Below, piece by piece: positions 1-6,549 of a stretch of 15,066 bases of DNA (position 1 is its first letter; every line of letters starts with the position of its first letter). The notes under the pieces are model-generated. The model was given only the letters and a program-made list of their open reading frames with translations. It was not told the DNA's origin and ran no database searches. Source of the DNA: Halieaceae bacterium (lineage in GTDB: Bacteria; Pseudomonadota; Gammaproteobacteria; Pseudomonadales; Halieaceae). The stretch covers positions 1 through 15,066 of the forward strand of contig JABIZW010000170.1 of NCBI GenBank assembly GCA_018666295.1, read 5' to 3'. Position numbers and translations under genes: made by a program.

Positions 1-681
1 CGAATCGAGCGAAGCATTGTTCACAATGATCAGCACTTAATGATTATCGATAAGCCGACCGGTTTGGCAGTTCATGGTGGAAGCGGCGTGCAGTTTGGTT
101 TGATCGAGTCTTTGCGACAAATGTTTCCGGAGCAGCGCTACATGGAACTGGTTCATCGCTTGGATAGAGACACCTCGGGGCTGGTCATGATCGCCAAACG
201 AGCTTCAACGCTGCGAGAACTGCATGAGCTGCTTCGTGGCGACGGTGTAGACAAGCGCTACTTTGCGCTGGTAGCCGGTAAGTGGCCGGCCCATAAAGCG
301 CGCATCGAAGCGTCGCTCAGTAAATCAGCACTCGCCTCAGGCGAGCGCGTGGTGCGCGTGTCTCCCGAGGGTCGCAGGAGTGTGACGGACTTTCGCGTCA
401 TTGATCGGTACAAAACGGCGACCCTTGTTGAGGCGAAGCCGATTACGGGCAGAACACACCAAATAAGAGTGCATGCGCAACATGCGGGTCATCCGATATT
501 GGGCGATGAGAAGTACGCGTCGGAAGATCAGCTCGCCTTTGGCAAGACACAGGGACTAAAACGGCTGTTTCTCCATGCGCACAGTTTGAAGTTTGTGCTT
601 GGCGGGACACGTTATGAATTCACGGCGCCTCTAGATCGCGAGCTTAGGCGTGTTTGTGAATTCATGAGTCAGTCTGGTTAA
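1..681 (+). CDS. rluC: 23S rRNA pseudouridine synthase RluC (5' truncated by window)
   Basis: This is the C-terminal part of an RluA-family pseudouridine synthase. The frame is open from base 1, so the N-terminal S4-like RNA-binding region lies outside the window. The visible part starts within the catalytic fold (NKP-like motif IIDKPTGLAVHGGSG), then the family signature HRLDRDTSG, whose first Asp (codon 163-165) is the expected catalytic nucleophile. The motif GRTHQIRVHAQHAGHPILGDEKY follows further on. RluC modifies three uridines of 23S rRNA (955, 2504, 2580 in E. coli numbering). The RluC assignment over RluD or RluA rests on the VHGGSG and GERVVRVS segments and on the adjoining maf/yceF and yceD genes, as in E. 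coli. Its stop overlaps that of the convergent maf gene, with no terminator between them. Confidence 0.93.
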   Translation, partial: RIERSIVHNDQHLMIIDKPTGLAVHGGSGVQFGLIESLRQMFPEQRYMELVHRLDRDTSGLVMIAKRASTLRELHELLRGDGVDKRYFALVAGKWPAHKARIEASLSKSALASGERVVRVSPEGRRSVTDFRVIDRYKTATLVEAKPITGRTHQIRVHAQHAGHPILGDEKYASEDQLAFGKTQGLKRLFLHAHSLKFVLGGTRYEFTAPLDRELRRVCEFMSQSG

Positions 682-1262
682 GGGATTTCCAGACCCGCTT
701 TTCTGAGCATTTTGCAGAGCGCAATGAGTGGTAGCCCCTCCAATGCCGTTGGGTCGGGGCCGTCCAGAGACGCCATCAGTGCAATGCCGAGCCGCTCCCA
801 CTTAAATGAACCGGCGCAATCCAACGGATCGTCGTGAGTCACGTACCGTCGTATTTCCGCGTCGGTGAGGATTCTAAACGTCACTCGGTAATGGACGACT
901 GAGGTTTGCACGTCACGGGTGACGGTGTTTAAAAGGGCGACGCCGGTGAAGAATTGCACGGTTTTACCACTGGATGCGCGGAGCTGTGCGTGAGCGCGCT
1001 CCGCGGTACCAGGTTTGCTTAATCGTTGCTGCTCGAGAACGGCGACCTGATCAGAGCCAATGACTAGCGAGTCTGGTGCGTAAACAGCGGCTGCTTTTTC
1101 GCGCGCCAGCCGACCGGCCAGCGATGCGAAATCTTCATTGGGACGCATTGACTCTTCCGCTGACGGCGCTTGCTGTGTGTAGCTGACTCCGAGGCGATCG
1201 AGAAGCGACGCTCGATAGATCGATGTGGAAGCGAGCACAAGTTTAAGAGGTTGAGGTTTCAT
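678..1262 (-). CDS. yceF: Maf/YceF-type nucleoside triphosphate pyrophosphatase
   Basis: The 194-residue Maf-family protein has the usual family length. Maf proteins hydrolyse non-canonical or modified nucleoside triphosphates to monophosphates; the YceF subfamily prefers 7-methyl-GTP. The N-terminal substrate loop LVLASTSIYRASLLDRLG (about residues 8-25), the GSDQV segment with the probable catalytic Asp71, and the C-terminal CAGSFKWERLG and GLPLIALCKMLR segments all match YceF rather than the dTTPase YhdE type. It is the only leftward gene in the window, convergent with rluC and divergent from yceD. No good ribosome binding site precedes the ATG and no convincing leftward promoter is visible in the 70-base gap, so its expression signals are unclear. 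Confidence 0.93.
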   Translation of the reverse strand: MKPQPLKLVLASTSIYRASLLDRLGVSYTQQAPSAEESMRPNEDFASLAGRLAREKAAAVYAPDSLVIGSDQVAVLEQQRLSKPGTAERAHAQLRASSGKTVQFFTGVALLNTVTRDVQTSVVHYRVTFRILTDAEIRRYVTHDDPLDCAGSFKWERLGIALMASLDGPDPTALEGLPLIALCKMLRKAGLEIP

Positions 1263-1277
1263 AACGTCGATGTGAGT

Positions 1278-1302
1278 TTTTGACAGCTTTCAATTTTGAC
1301 AG
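1278..1302 (+). repeat. Direct repeat TTTTGACAG carrying two -35-like hexamers
   Basis: The 9-base word TTTTGACAG occurs at 1278-1286 and again at 1294-1302, 16 bases apart. Each copy contains a perfect TTGACA. Only the second is correctly spaced from a -10 hexamer (TATAGT at 1319). The first could be an alternative polymerase contact, part of a regulator site, or chance. Confidence 0.5.
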
Positions 1303-1324
1303 GGTTAAGCCCTGTCCGTATAGT
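1296..1324 (+). promoter_or_regulatory. Sigma-70 promoter of yceD-rpmF-fab cluster
   Basis: A perfect -35 TTGACA (1296-1301), a 17-base spacer and a -10 TATAGT (1319-1324, five of six consensus) form a strong vegetative promoter pointing at yceD. The predicted transcription start, about 6-8 bases after the -10, falls at roughly 1330-1332, immediately at the annotated ATG (1333), which implies almost no 5' leader. A 19-base perfect palindrome occupies the -35 and spacer. Confidence 0.85.
1298..1316. promoter_or_regulatory. Palindrome in the yceD promoter spacer, possible operator
   Basis: GACAGGG-TTAAG-CCCTGTC is a perfect 7-base inverted repeat around a 5-base centre. It overlaps the end of the -35 hexamer and fills most of the spacer, where a bound dimeric repressor would block RNA polymerase. 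It lies upstream of the predicted transcription start, so it cannot act as an RNA hairpin of this transcript. No known operator was recognised, and the operator role is inference. Confidence 0.45.
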
Positions 1325-1332
1325 CCGCCGCC

Positions 1333-1872
1333 ATGTCAAAGACCATGCTCCCGCGAGAAGCCGAATTACGCAACTGGGCCGCTCGAGGCCTTGAGGCCAA
1401 GGGCGAGGTGTTACTTGATAGCATGTCGCGACTAAACGCGGTAGTGACCGGAGCCGCGTTTCCGGCAACGGCACGCATTAGGTGTCGAAAAGACGAGCAG
1501 TACCGTTACGTTGTTGAAGTTGAGGCTGAAATGACCGTGACATTGCAGTGCCAGCGTTGTTTAGGGGACTGTGAGAAGGAATTGACGACCACGAGCACGC
1601 TGTGCGTGTTGTGGACTGAGGACGCAGTAAACGAGCTGCCTGTTGACTACGATCCGCTGATTGCAGGCGACGTGAGCAACTTGCATGCGATAATTGAAGA
1701 TGAGTTGTTATTGGCACTGCCTGCAGTGCCTATGCATGAGATGGGGAGCTGTGGACACGTCCCCACTGTGTTTGGTGATCTTTCAGGTGACGCGGTCGTT
1801 GAGGAAGAGAACCCGTTTGCCGCGTTAAAGGGGTTGTTGAAAAATACAGCGTCGGCGGCCGACAAAGAGTAA
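1333..1872 (+). CDS. yceD: YceD/DUF177 family protein (23S rRNA accumulation protein)
   Basis: The 179-residue protein belongs to the YceD (DUF177) family, found next to rpmF in most bacteria and linked to 23S rRNA accumulation or processing. Family marks are the CQRC cysteine pair (residues 73-76), the acidic-hydrophobic segment IEDELLLALP (about 121-130) and the C-terminal NPFAALKGL (160-168). The length is close to E. coli YceD (173). The ATG at 1333 is taken as start although there is no ribosome binding site, because the promoter would start transcription at about the same position; ATG 1345 (residue 5) is the in-frame alternative. It is probably cotranscribed with rpmF, 57 bases downstream. 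The biochemical function is not firmly established. Confidence 0.92.
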   Translation: MSKTMLPREAELRNWAARGLEAKGEVLLDSMSRLNAVVTGAAFPATARIRCRKDEQYRYVVEVEAEMTVTLQCQRCLGDCEKELTTTSTLCVLWTEDAVNELPVDYDPLIAGDVSNLHAIIEDELLLALPAVPMHEMGSCGHVPTVFGDLSGDAVVEEENPFAALKGLLKNTASAADKE

Positions 1873-1886
1873 AATGATTGAGAGTT

Positions 1887-1904
1887 CGTAGTGAAACAAC
1901 TACG
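1887..1904 (+). promoter_or_regulatory. Small hairpin in the rpmF leader
   Basis: CGTAGT (1887-1892) and ACTACG (1899-1904) form a perfect 6-base stem with a 6-base loop in the short gap before rpmF, 14 bases upstream of its AGGAG ribosome binding site (1919-1923). It lacks a U-run, so it is not a terminator. It may be an RNA processing or ribosomal-protein control element, which is inference only. Confidence 0.35.
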
Positions 1905-1929
1905 GAAGTGGGAATAATAGGAGAGCATC

Positions 1930-2112
1930 ATGGCTGTTCAGCAAAACCGTAAAACTCGTTCGAAGCGTGGCATGCGTCGCTCACACGATGCGTTAAGCGA
2001 ATCGACACTTACAATCGATAGTACGTCGGGTGAGACGCGTCGACGTCACCATGTCAGCGCAGATGGCTTTTACAAGGGCCAAAAGGTTATAGACTTAGGT
2101 AACGACGACTGA
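1930..2112 (+). CDS. rpmF: 50S ribosomal protein L32
   Basis: The 60-residue basic protein starts MAVQQNRKTRSKRGMRRSHD, the highly conserved L32 N terminus, and continues with a TSGETRRRHHVSADGFYKGQKV core. E. coli L32 has 57 residues. L32 is a small component of the large ribosomal subunit near the peptidyl transferase centre side. This version has no zinc-binding cysteines, as is usual for gammaproteobacteria. A clear AGGAG lies 6 bases before the ATG. Downstream, fabD begins after only four bases; the plsX and fabH genes that usually separate the two are missing. Confidence 0.97.
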   Translation: MAVQQNRKTRSKRGMRRSHDALSESTLTIDSTSGETRRRHHVSADGFYKGQKVIDLGNDD

Positions 2113-2116
2113 GCCT

Positions 2117-3049
2117 ATGACTCTTGGCGTCGTTTTTCCCGGCCAGGGATCGCAACGCGTCGGAATGCTTGAAGAAGCAGCCGGCGCGTTTTCAGTTGTT
2201 AGAGAAACATTTTCAGAGGCCAGTGATGCACTGGGCTACGATATGTGGGCGCTGGTTTCGCAAGACCCAGACGCGCGCCTTTCGCTGACCGAGTTCACTC
2301 AGCCTGCGATCTTGACAGCAAGTGTTGCGTTATTCCGAGCCTTTGAGTCCTGCCATTCGATAGCGCCTGTGGCGGCGGCGGGGCACAGTTTGGGCGAGTA
2401 CTCGGCGCTCGTAAGCGCGCGTGCGTTGTCGTTGTATGACGGGGTTAGACTCGTTAGGAAGCGCGGCGCGGCCATGCAAAAAGCGGTCCCAGTGGGGGAA
2501 GGGGCGATGGCGGTTATCCTCGGGTTGACCGACGACGTTGTGTCCAGCGTCTGTGACGCTTTGTGTGACGCTACCCACTACGTCGGTGGAGTGAATTTTA
2601 ATGCGCCTGGACAGGTCGTTATTGCGGGACAAACAAAAGCCGTTGAGAATGCGATGCTCGCGCTTAAAGAGGCGGGTGCGCGCCGCGCTATGTCACTTCC
2701 AGTCAGCGCCCCGTTTCACACGCCGTTAATGCAACCTGCGGCTGACATTATGGCGTCGGCCTTTGATGAAGTTGCCTGGTCGGAGCCCCATTTCCCCGTC
2801 GTGAGTAACGTTGATGGTTCATTACAGCGAGACCCTGCGGTTATTAAACAAAGCTTGGTGAAGCAAATCTCGTCACCGGTCATGTGGACCGAATGCGTTG
2901 CAACGCTGGGCAGAGTTGGGTGTGAGATGTTCATTGAAAGTGGCCCTGGTAACGTGCTGAGTGGGCTCAGTAAGCGCATTGATAAGTCAGTGCCGATCAA
3001 GTCTATTGAGAGCGTTACGTCAATAGAAGCTGGTCTTTCGGACCTCTGA
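2117..3049 (+). CDS. fabD: Malonyl-CoA:ACP transacylase FabD
   Basis: The 310-residue protein (E. coli FabD 309) transfers malonyl groups from CoA to acyl carrier protein, supplying the extender unit for fatty acid elongation in the cytoplasm. It has the N-terminal FPGQGSQ loop (residues 7-13, with Gln10 as oxyanion residue), the nucleophile elbow GHSLGE with Ser91, the malonate-binding Arg116 in RLVRKRG, and the catalytic His201 in SAPFHTPLM. The start lies four bases after the rpmF stop with no good ribosome binding site, suggesting translational coupling to rpmF. The fabG ribosome binding site overlaps its stop codon. Confidence 0.97.
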   Translation: MTLGVVFPGQGSQRVGMLEEAAGAFSVVRETFSEASDALGYDMWALVSQDPDARLSLTEFTQPAILTASVALFRAFESCHSIAPVAAAGHSLGEYSALVSARALSLYDGVRLVRKRGAAMQKAVPVGEGAMAVILGLTDDVVSSVCDALCDATHYVGGVNFNAPGQVVIAGQTKAVENAMLALKEAGARRAMSLPVSAPFHTPLMQPAADIMASAFDEVAWSEPHFPVVSNVDGSLQRDPAVIKQSLVKQISSPVMWTECVATLGRVGCEMFIESGPGNVLSGLSKRIDKSVPIKSIESVTSIEAGLSDL

Positions 3050-3059
3050 GGAGAGTGTT

Positions 3060-3800
3060 ATGAGTGAATCAGACGATCGTCGTGTTGCCTTGGTAACAGG
3101 TGCTACGCGGGGCATTGGAAAAGCGATTGCAACGGAACTGGCGAGCTCTGGATGCCTTGTGATTGGTACCGCGACATCGGATGCCGGTGCGGCGACGATT
3201 CGTGAAAGCTTGGAAGCCTTGGGTGGCACAGGAATGCGCTTAGACGTCAGCGACGCGGAGGCCGTTAAAGCGGTGATTGCTGGCATAACACGTGACTATG
3301 GGGCACCAACCATCCTCGTAAATAACGCGGGCATCACACGCGACAACCTGATGATGAGGATGAAGGACGAGGAGTGGTCGGACGTCATTGGAACCAACCT
3401 CAGCCCTTTGTTCACGGTCAGTAAAGCGTGCTTGCGGGGTATGACCAAGGCGCGGTGGGGTCGCATCATCAATATCTCTTCCGTCGTGGGTAGCATGGGC
3501 AATGCAGGCCAAGTGAACTACGCCGCGAGTAAGGCTGGCGCCGAGGGCATGTCTCGTGCAATGGCGAGAGAATTGGGATCACGGGCCGTTACGGTTAATT
3601 GCGTAGCGCCGGGTTTTATTGATACTGACATGACGAAAGTGCTGACTGAGGAACAAAAGGCGGCAATGTTGGGTCAAATACCCCTGGGGCGCTTAGGTAC
3701 TCCAACGGAAATAGCGAAGGTTGTGGCTTTCCTCGCGGGTGACGCGGGGGGATACATTACGGGAGAAACAATTCACGTGAATGGCGGCATGTACATGTGA
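3060..3800 (+). CDS. fabG: 3-oxoacyl-ACP reductase FabG
   Basis: The 246-residue short-chain dehydrogenase (E. coli FabG 244) performs NADPH-dependent reduction of 3-ketoacyl-ACP, the first reductive step of each elongation cycle. The cofactor loop TGATRGIG is at residues 13-20 and the NNAG motif at 88-91. The catalytic set is Asn113, Ser141, Tyr154 and Lys158 (NYAASK). The C terminus ITGETIHVNGGMYM is typical of FabG. A very strong ribosome binding site GAGGAGAG (3048-3055) precedes the ATG. It lies between fabD and acpP, its standard place. Confidence 0.97.
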   Translation: MSESDDRRVALVTGATRGIGKAIATELASSGCLVIGTATSDAGAATIRESLEALGGTGMRLDVSDAEAVKAVIAGITRDYGAPTILVNNAGITRDNLMMRMKDEEWSDVIGTNLSPLFTVSKACLRGMTKARWGRIINISSVVGSMGNAGQVNYAASKAGAEGMSRAMARELGSRAVTVNCVAPGFIDTDMTKVLTEEQKAAMLGQIPLGRLGTPTEIAKVVAFLAGDAGGYITGETIHVNGGMYM

Positions 3801-3816
3801 TGCGAAAAAATGTGGG

Positions 3817-3844
3817 TTTTAATCTTTTTAATTATAGGTAGAAT
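3817..3844 (+). promoter_or_regulatory. Possible internal promoter for acpP
   Basis: In the 100-base gap before acpP, TAGAAT (3839-3844, five of six -10 consensus) is preceded at 16 bases by a weak -35-like TTTTAA (3817-3822), in an A/T-rich setting. ACP is needed in far higher amounts than the Fab enzymes, and an extra promoter here is known in other gammaproteobacteria. The -35 match is poor, so the call is tentative. Confidence 0.4.
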
Positions 3845-3856
3845 CCGCACCACGTC

Positions 3857-3868
3857 AGCCCACGGGCT
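3857..3868 (+). promoter_or_regulatory. Short hairpin in the acpP leader
   Basis: AGCC-CACG-GGCT forms a 4-base GC-rich stem with a tetraloop, followed by only a few T residues. It lies 32 bases before the acpP start. It is too short to be a confident terminator and may be a leader structure stabilising the abundant acpP message. Confidence 0.25.
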
Positions 3869-3900
3869 TTAAGTAACAATGGAGATAACAAGGGGACGTC

Positions 3901-4137
3901 ATGAGTAATATCGAAGATCGCGTTAAGAAAATCGTGGCAGAGCAGCTGGGTGTCAAGGAAGACGAAGTCAGCAATGCTTCATCGTTTGTCGACGACTTAG
4001 GGGCTGACTCGCTGGATACCGTGGAGCTGGTAATGGCACTTGAGGAGGAATTTGACACTGAAATTCCTGATGAAGAGGCCGAGAAAATCACGACGGTGCA
4101 ATTGGCCATTAATTACATCAATGAGAACCTCGCTTAA
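3901..4137 (+). CDS. acpP: Acyl carrier protein
   Basis: The 78-residue acidic protein matches the usual ACP length. The motif DDLGADSLDTVELV contains Ser37 (Ser36 without the initiator Met), the site that receives 4'-phosphopantetheine from AcpS. The helix II recognition surface EEEFDTEIPDEEAEKI is strongly conserved. ACP carries growing acyl chains as thioesters among the Fab enzymes and to acyltransferases. Two purine-rich stretches precede the ATG, GGAG (3881) and AGGGGA (3891-3896), the second well placed. The gene may have its own promoter, and an intrinsic terminator follows 25 bases after the stop, so acpP probably ends an abundant transcript. Confidence 0.98.
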   Translation: MSNIEDRVKKIVAEQLGVKEDEVSNASSFVDDLGADSLDTVELVMALEEEFDTEIPDEEAEKITTVQLAINYINENLA

Positions 4138-4158
4138 TCTTAAGCCCGGTGTTTCATA

Positions 4159-4197
4159 AAAAAGCCGCTCCTTTTTTCGAAGGGCGGCTTTTTTTTT
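4159..4197 (+). terminator. Intrinsic terminator after acpP
   Basis: AGCCGC (4163-4168) pairs with GCGGCT (4184-4189). With one bulged T the stem extends through CCTT/AAGG around a small loop, and an uninterrupted T-run follows to 4197. A-residues upstream make it partly bidirectional. It is the strongest intrinsic terminator in the window and separates acpP from fabF. Confidence 0.93.
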
Positions 4198-4199
4198 GC

Positions 4200-4208
4200 T
4201 GATATAAT
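4200..4208 (+). promoter_or_regulatory. Extended -10 promoter of fabF
   Basis: TGATATAAT combines a perfect TATAAT (4203-4208) with the TG extended -10 element. It starts three bases after the terminator T-run. No -35 resembling TTGACA is found 16-18 bases upstream, where the terminator stem lies, which fits an extended -10 promoter. Transcription would start near 4215, giving a leader of about 55 bases. Confidence 0.75.
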
Positions 4209-4221
4209 GCACCCTGGCGCG

Positions 4222-4257
4222 GTATTGGAAGTGAACGTGATGGTTGTATTAGAAGTG
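4222..4257 (+). repeat. 12-base direct repeat in the fabF leader
   Basis: GTATTGGAAGTG (4222-4233) recurs as GTATTAGAAGTG (4246-4257), matching at 11 of 12 positions with a 24-base offset. Both copies lie between the predicted fabF transcription start and its ribosome binding region. A binding site for a protein or small RNA is possible; chance or a small duplication cannot be excluded. Confidence 0.5.
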
Positions 4258-4270
4258 TCTGGGGGTACAG

Positions 4271-5515
4271 ATGGATAACCGTAGAGTGGTGATTACAGGT
4301 GTGGGTGCGGTCACCGCACTGGGACTTGATACCAAGAGCACGTGGCGTGGCGTTACCAATGGCGAGAATGGTGTTCGGGCAATTGATCACTTTGATGCGA
4401 GCGCCTTCGCGACCCGGTTCAGCGCCAGTCTTAATGGTTTCACCACGGATGGGTACCTTGCGTCGCGTGACGCGAAACGCATGGATTCATTTATTCAGTA
4501 CGGGATGGTTGCCGGCATTCAGGCGATGCGCGACTCAGGCTTGGAAATTACCGAGCAGAATCAAGACCGAGTCGGCTGTAATGTCGGCGCGGGCATAGGT
4601 GGCATAGGCTTGATTGAGAAGATGTCGCTGACGCTTGATCAGTCAGGACCTAGGAAGATTTCCCCGTTCTTTGTTCCCGGTTCTATTATCAATATGGTGG
4701 CGGGTAACTTATCGATCGAATTTAACCTCCGTGGCCCCAACTTGGCGATGGTTACAGCCTGTACGACCGGCACTCACAGTATTGGGTTGGGGGCACGACT
4801 CATTGCCGCAGGCGACGCAGATGCAATGCTAGTGGGTGGTGCTGAGATGGGTACGACGCCCGTTGGGCTCGGCGGATTTGCTGCAGCACGAGCGCTATCC
4901 ACGCGAAATGAGGAACCCCATAAAGCCTCGCGCCCTTGGGATAAAGACCGCGATGGATTCGTGCTGGGCGACGGAGCAGGTGTAATGCTCATCGAGTCGC
5001 TGGACAGCGCAATGGCGCGGGGCGCAAACATTTACGCGGAGGTTGTTGGTTTTGGCATGAGTGGCGACGCTTACCACATGACATCACCTCCCGAGGACGG
5101 TCGTGGCGCTGCGTTATCAATGCGAAATGCGCTGCTTAATGCGGGCATGAACCCCCATGAGGTCGACTACATCAATGCACACGGCACGTCGACATTGGCG
5201 GGGGACCTGGCAGAGACGCTGGCCATAAAAAGTGTCTACGGCGATCACGCCAAAGAGCTGGCGGTAAGCTCGACAAAATCCATGATCGGCCACTTATTGG
5301 GTGCGGCGGGCGCAGTAGAGGCAATTTTTTCCGTGCTGGCAATAAGAGACAGGGTCGCCCCCCCGACTATAAATCTAGAAAACCCTCAGGAAGGTTGTGA
5401 TCTCAACTACGTCGCTGGGGTCGCTCAAGAACGGGATATTAATGTGACCATGTCAAACTCTTTTGGCTTTGGTGGCACCAATGGAACCCTCGTATTCAAG
5501 CGTTTCACTGAGTAA
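4271..5515 (+). CDS. fabF: 3-oxoacyl-ACP synthase II FabF
   Basis: The 414-residue condensing enzyme (E. coli FabF 413) extends acyl-ACP with malonyl-ACP and, in E. coli, controls the palmitoleate to cis-vaccenate step. The catalytic Cys164 lies in TACTTGTHS, His304 in INAHGTST, Lys336 in SSTKSMIG and His341 in GHLLGAAG; the glycine-rich GFGGTNG (399-405) closes the active site. The full set indicates an active enzyme rather than a chain-length factor. It is set off from acpP by a terminator and has its own promoter. A G-rich stretch (4260-4265) serves as a modest ribosome binding site. In relatives pabC follows, but here mltG begins 8 bases after the stop. Confidence 0.97.
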   Translation: MDNRRVVITGVGAVTALGLDTKSTWRGVTNGENGVRAIDHFDASAFATRFSASLNGFTTDGYLASRDAKRMDSFIQYGMVAGIQAMRDSGLEITEQNQDRVGCNVGAGIGGIGLIEKMSLTLDQSGPRKISPFFVPGSIINMVAGNLSIEFNLRGPNLAMVTACTTGTHSIGLGARLIAAGDADAMLVGGAEMGTTPVGLGGFAAARALSTRNEEPHKASRPWDKDRDGFVLGDGAGVMLIESLDSAMARGANIYAEVVGFGMSGDAYHMTSPPEDGRGAALSMRNALLNAGMNPHEVDYINAHGTSTLAGDLAETLAIKSVYGDHAKELAVSSTKSMIGHLLGAAGAVEAIFSVLAIRDRVAPPTINLENPQEGCDLNYVAGVAQERDINVTMSNSFGFGGTNGTLVFKRFTE

Positions 5516-5523
5516 GTCAGCAG

Positions 5524-6549
5524 GTGCGAAAGTGGCTGCTCGCTGGATTGGGACTGCTCCTTATTGTCGGTGTTTCGACACTGATCCATGAGGTGTCGTC
5601 CGAGCTCGATCGTGATCTGAGCATTACCGAAGAAAGCTATCGGTTTAAAGTAAATGAGGGCGATGGGCTTATTCGTGTGGTTAATGCCTTTGAAAGCCAA
5701 GGGCTCATTCGCTCTGCGGACTGGGTGAGATTGGCCCTGCAGTTTGAGGCTCATTCACTCGTGGTGAAACCCGGGGATTATCAAATTGAACCTGGCGAGT
5801 CGGTAAGACAGTTACTTAAGCGGATGGATGCCGGCGATGTGGTGGTGTACCCCGTCACAATTCCCGAGGGGGTCACGCTTGACTGGATGCTGGCGCGTTT
5901 GTGGGACCACCCGCAGCTTGCGCGGGTACTTGAAGGGCCCCGCGATCAACGAATACTGTCGCTGATCGCGCCCTTTAGCGCTCCAGAGGGATTGTTTTTA
6001 CCTGAGACGTATCTCGTTCAAGCCGGAGACACCGACCTTAGTGTTTTGGAAAGGGCGCGAAACGCGATGCGAGAAACGTTGTCCCGAGCATGGCTCAGTC
6101 GAGCTGAGAACCTACCGCTTAATACAGCCTATGAGGCCTTGATACTTGCCTCGATTATTGAAAAAGAAACAGGCGTCGCGCGTGAGCGTCCTGATATTGC
6201 GGGTGTTTTTACCCGACGCCTTCAGCGAGGAATGCGTCTACAGACTGATCCGACGATCATTTACGGACTGGGGGATGATTTTGATGGCAATTTAAAGAGA
6301 CGCCACTTAAGAGACGATACGAACCCCTATAACACCTATCGCATCTCAGGCTTACCACCGACACCGATCGCTTTGCCGGGAGAGGCTGCCATCAGTGCCG
6401 CACTCAACCCGTCGCCGGGGAGCGCTCTGTACTTTGTCGCTAAGGGCGACGGTAGCCACGTATTTAGCGAAACATTAAGCGAGCACGAAAAAAATGTGCG
6501 ACGCTATCAACTCCAACGAAGAAAAGACTATCGGTCGAGCCCGCGGTAA
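5524..6549 (+). CDS. mltG: Endolytic peptidoglycan transglycosylase MltG
   Basis: The 341-residue protein (E. coli MltG 340) cleaves nascent glycan strands and is thought to set their length. An N-terminal membrane anchor (about residues 4-21) follows a short positively charged start, placing the rest in the periplasm. A LysM-like segment (about 40-105) precedes the YceG catalytic domain with PEGLFLPETY (154-163), ASIIEKETG (209-217) and the C-terminal YNTYRISGLPPTPIALPG. Glu213 is the likely catalytic acid, by analogy with E. coli Glu218. The GTG start is the only start between the upstream in-frame stop and the membrane segment; its ribosome binding site is poor. Its stop shares a base with the tmk start. 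Confidence 0.95.
   Translation: MRKWLLAGLGLLLIVGVSTLIHEVSSELDRDLSITEESYRFKVNEGDGLIRVVNAFESQGLIRSADWVRLALQFEAHSLVVKPGDYQIEPGESVRQLLKRMDAGDVVVYPVTIPEGVTLDWMLARLWDHPQLARVLEGPRDQRILSLIAPFSAPEGLFLPETYLVQAGDTDLSVLERARNAMRETLSRAWLSRAENLPLNTAYEALILASIIEKETGVARERPDIAGVFTRRLQRGMRLQTDPTIIYGLGDDFDGNLKRRHLRDDTNPYNTYRISGLPPTPIALPGEAAISAALNPSPGSALYFVAKGDGSHVFSETLSEHEKNVRRYQLQRRKDYRSSPR

Noticed and set aside
4299..4832. Open frames of 99 and 65 codons in another frame inside fabF, and similar ones inside clpX and lon
   Set aside because: They lie wholly within strongly conserved genes, lack ribosome binding sites and resemble no family.
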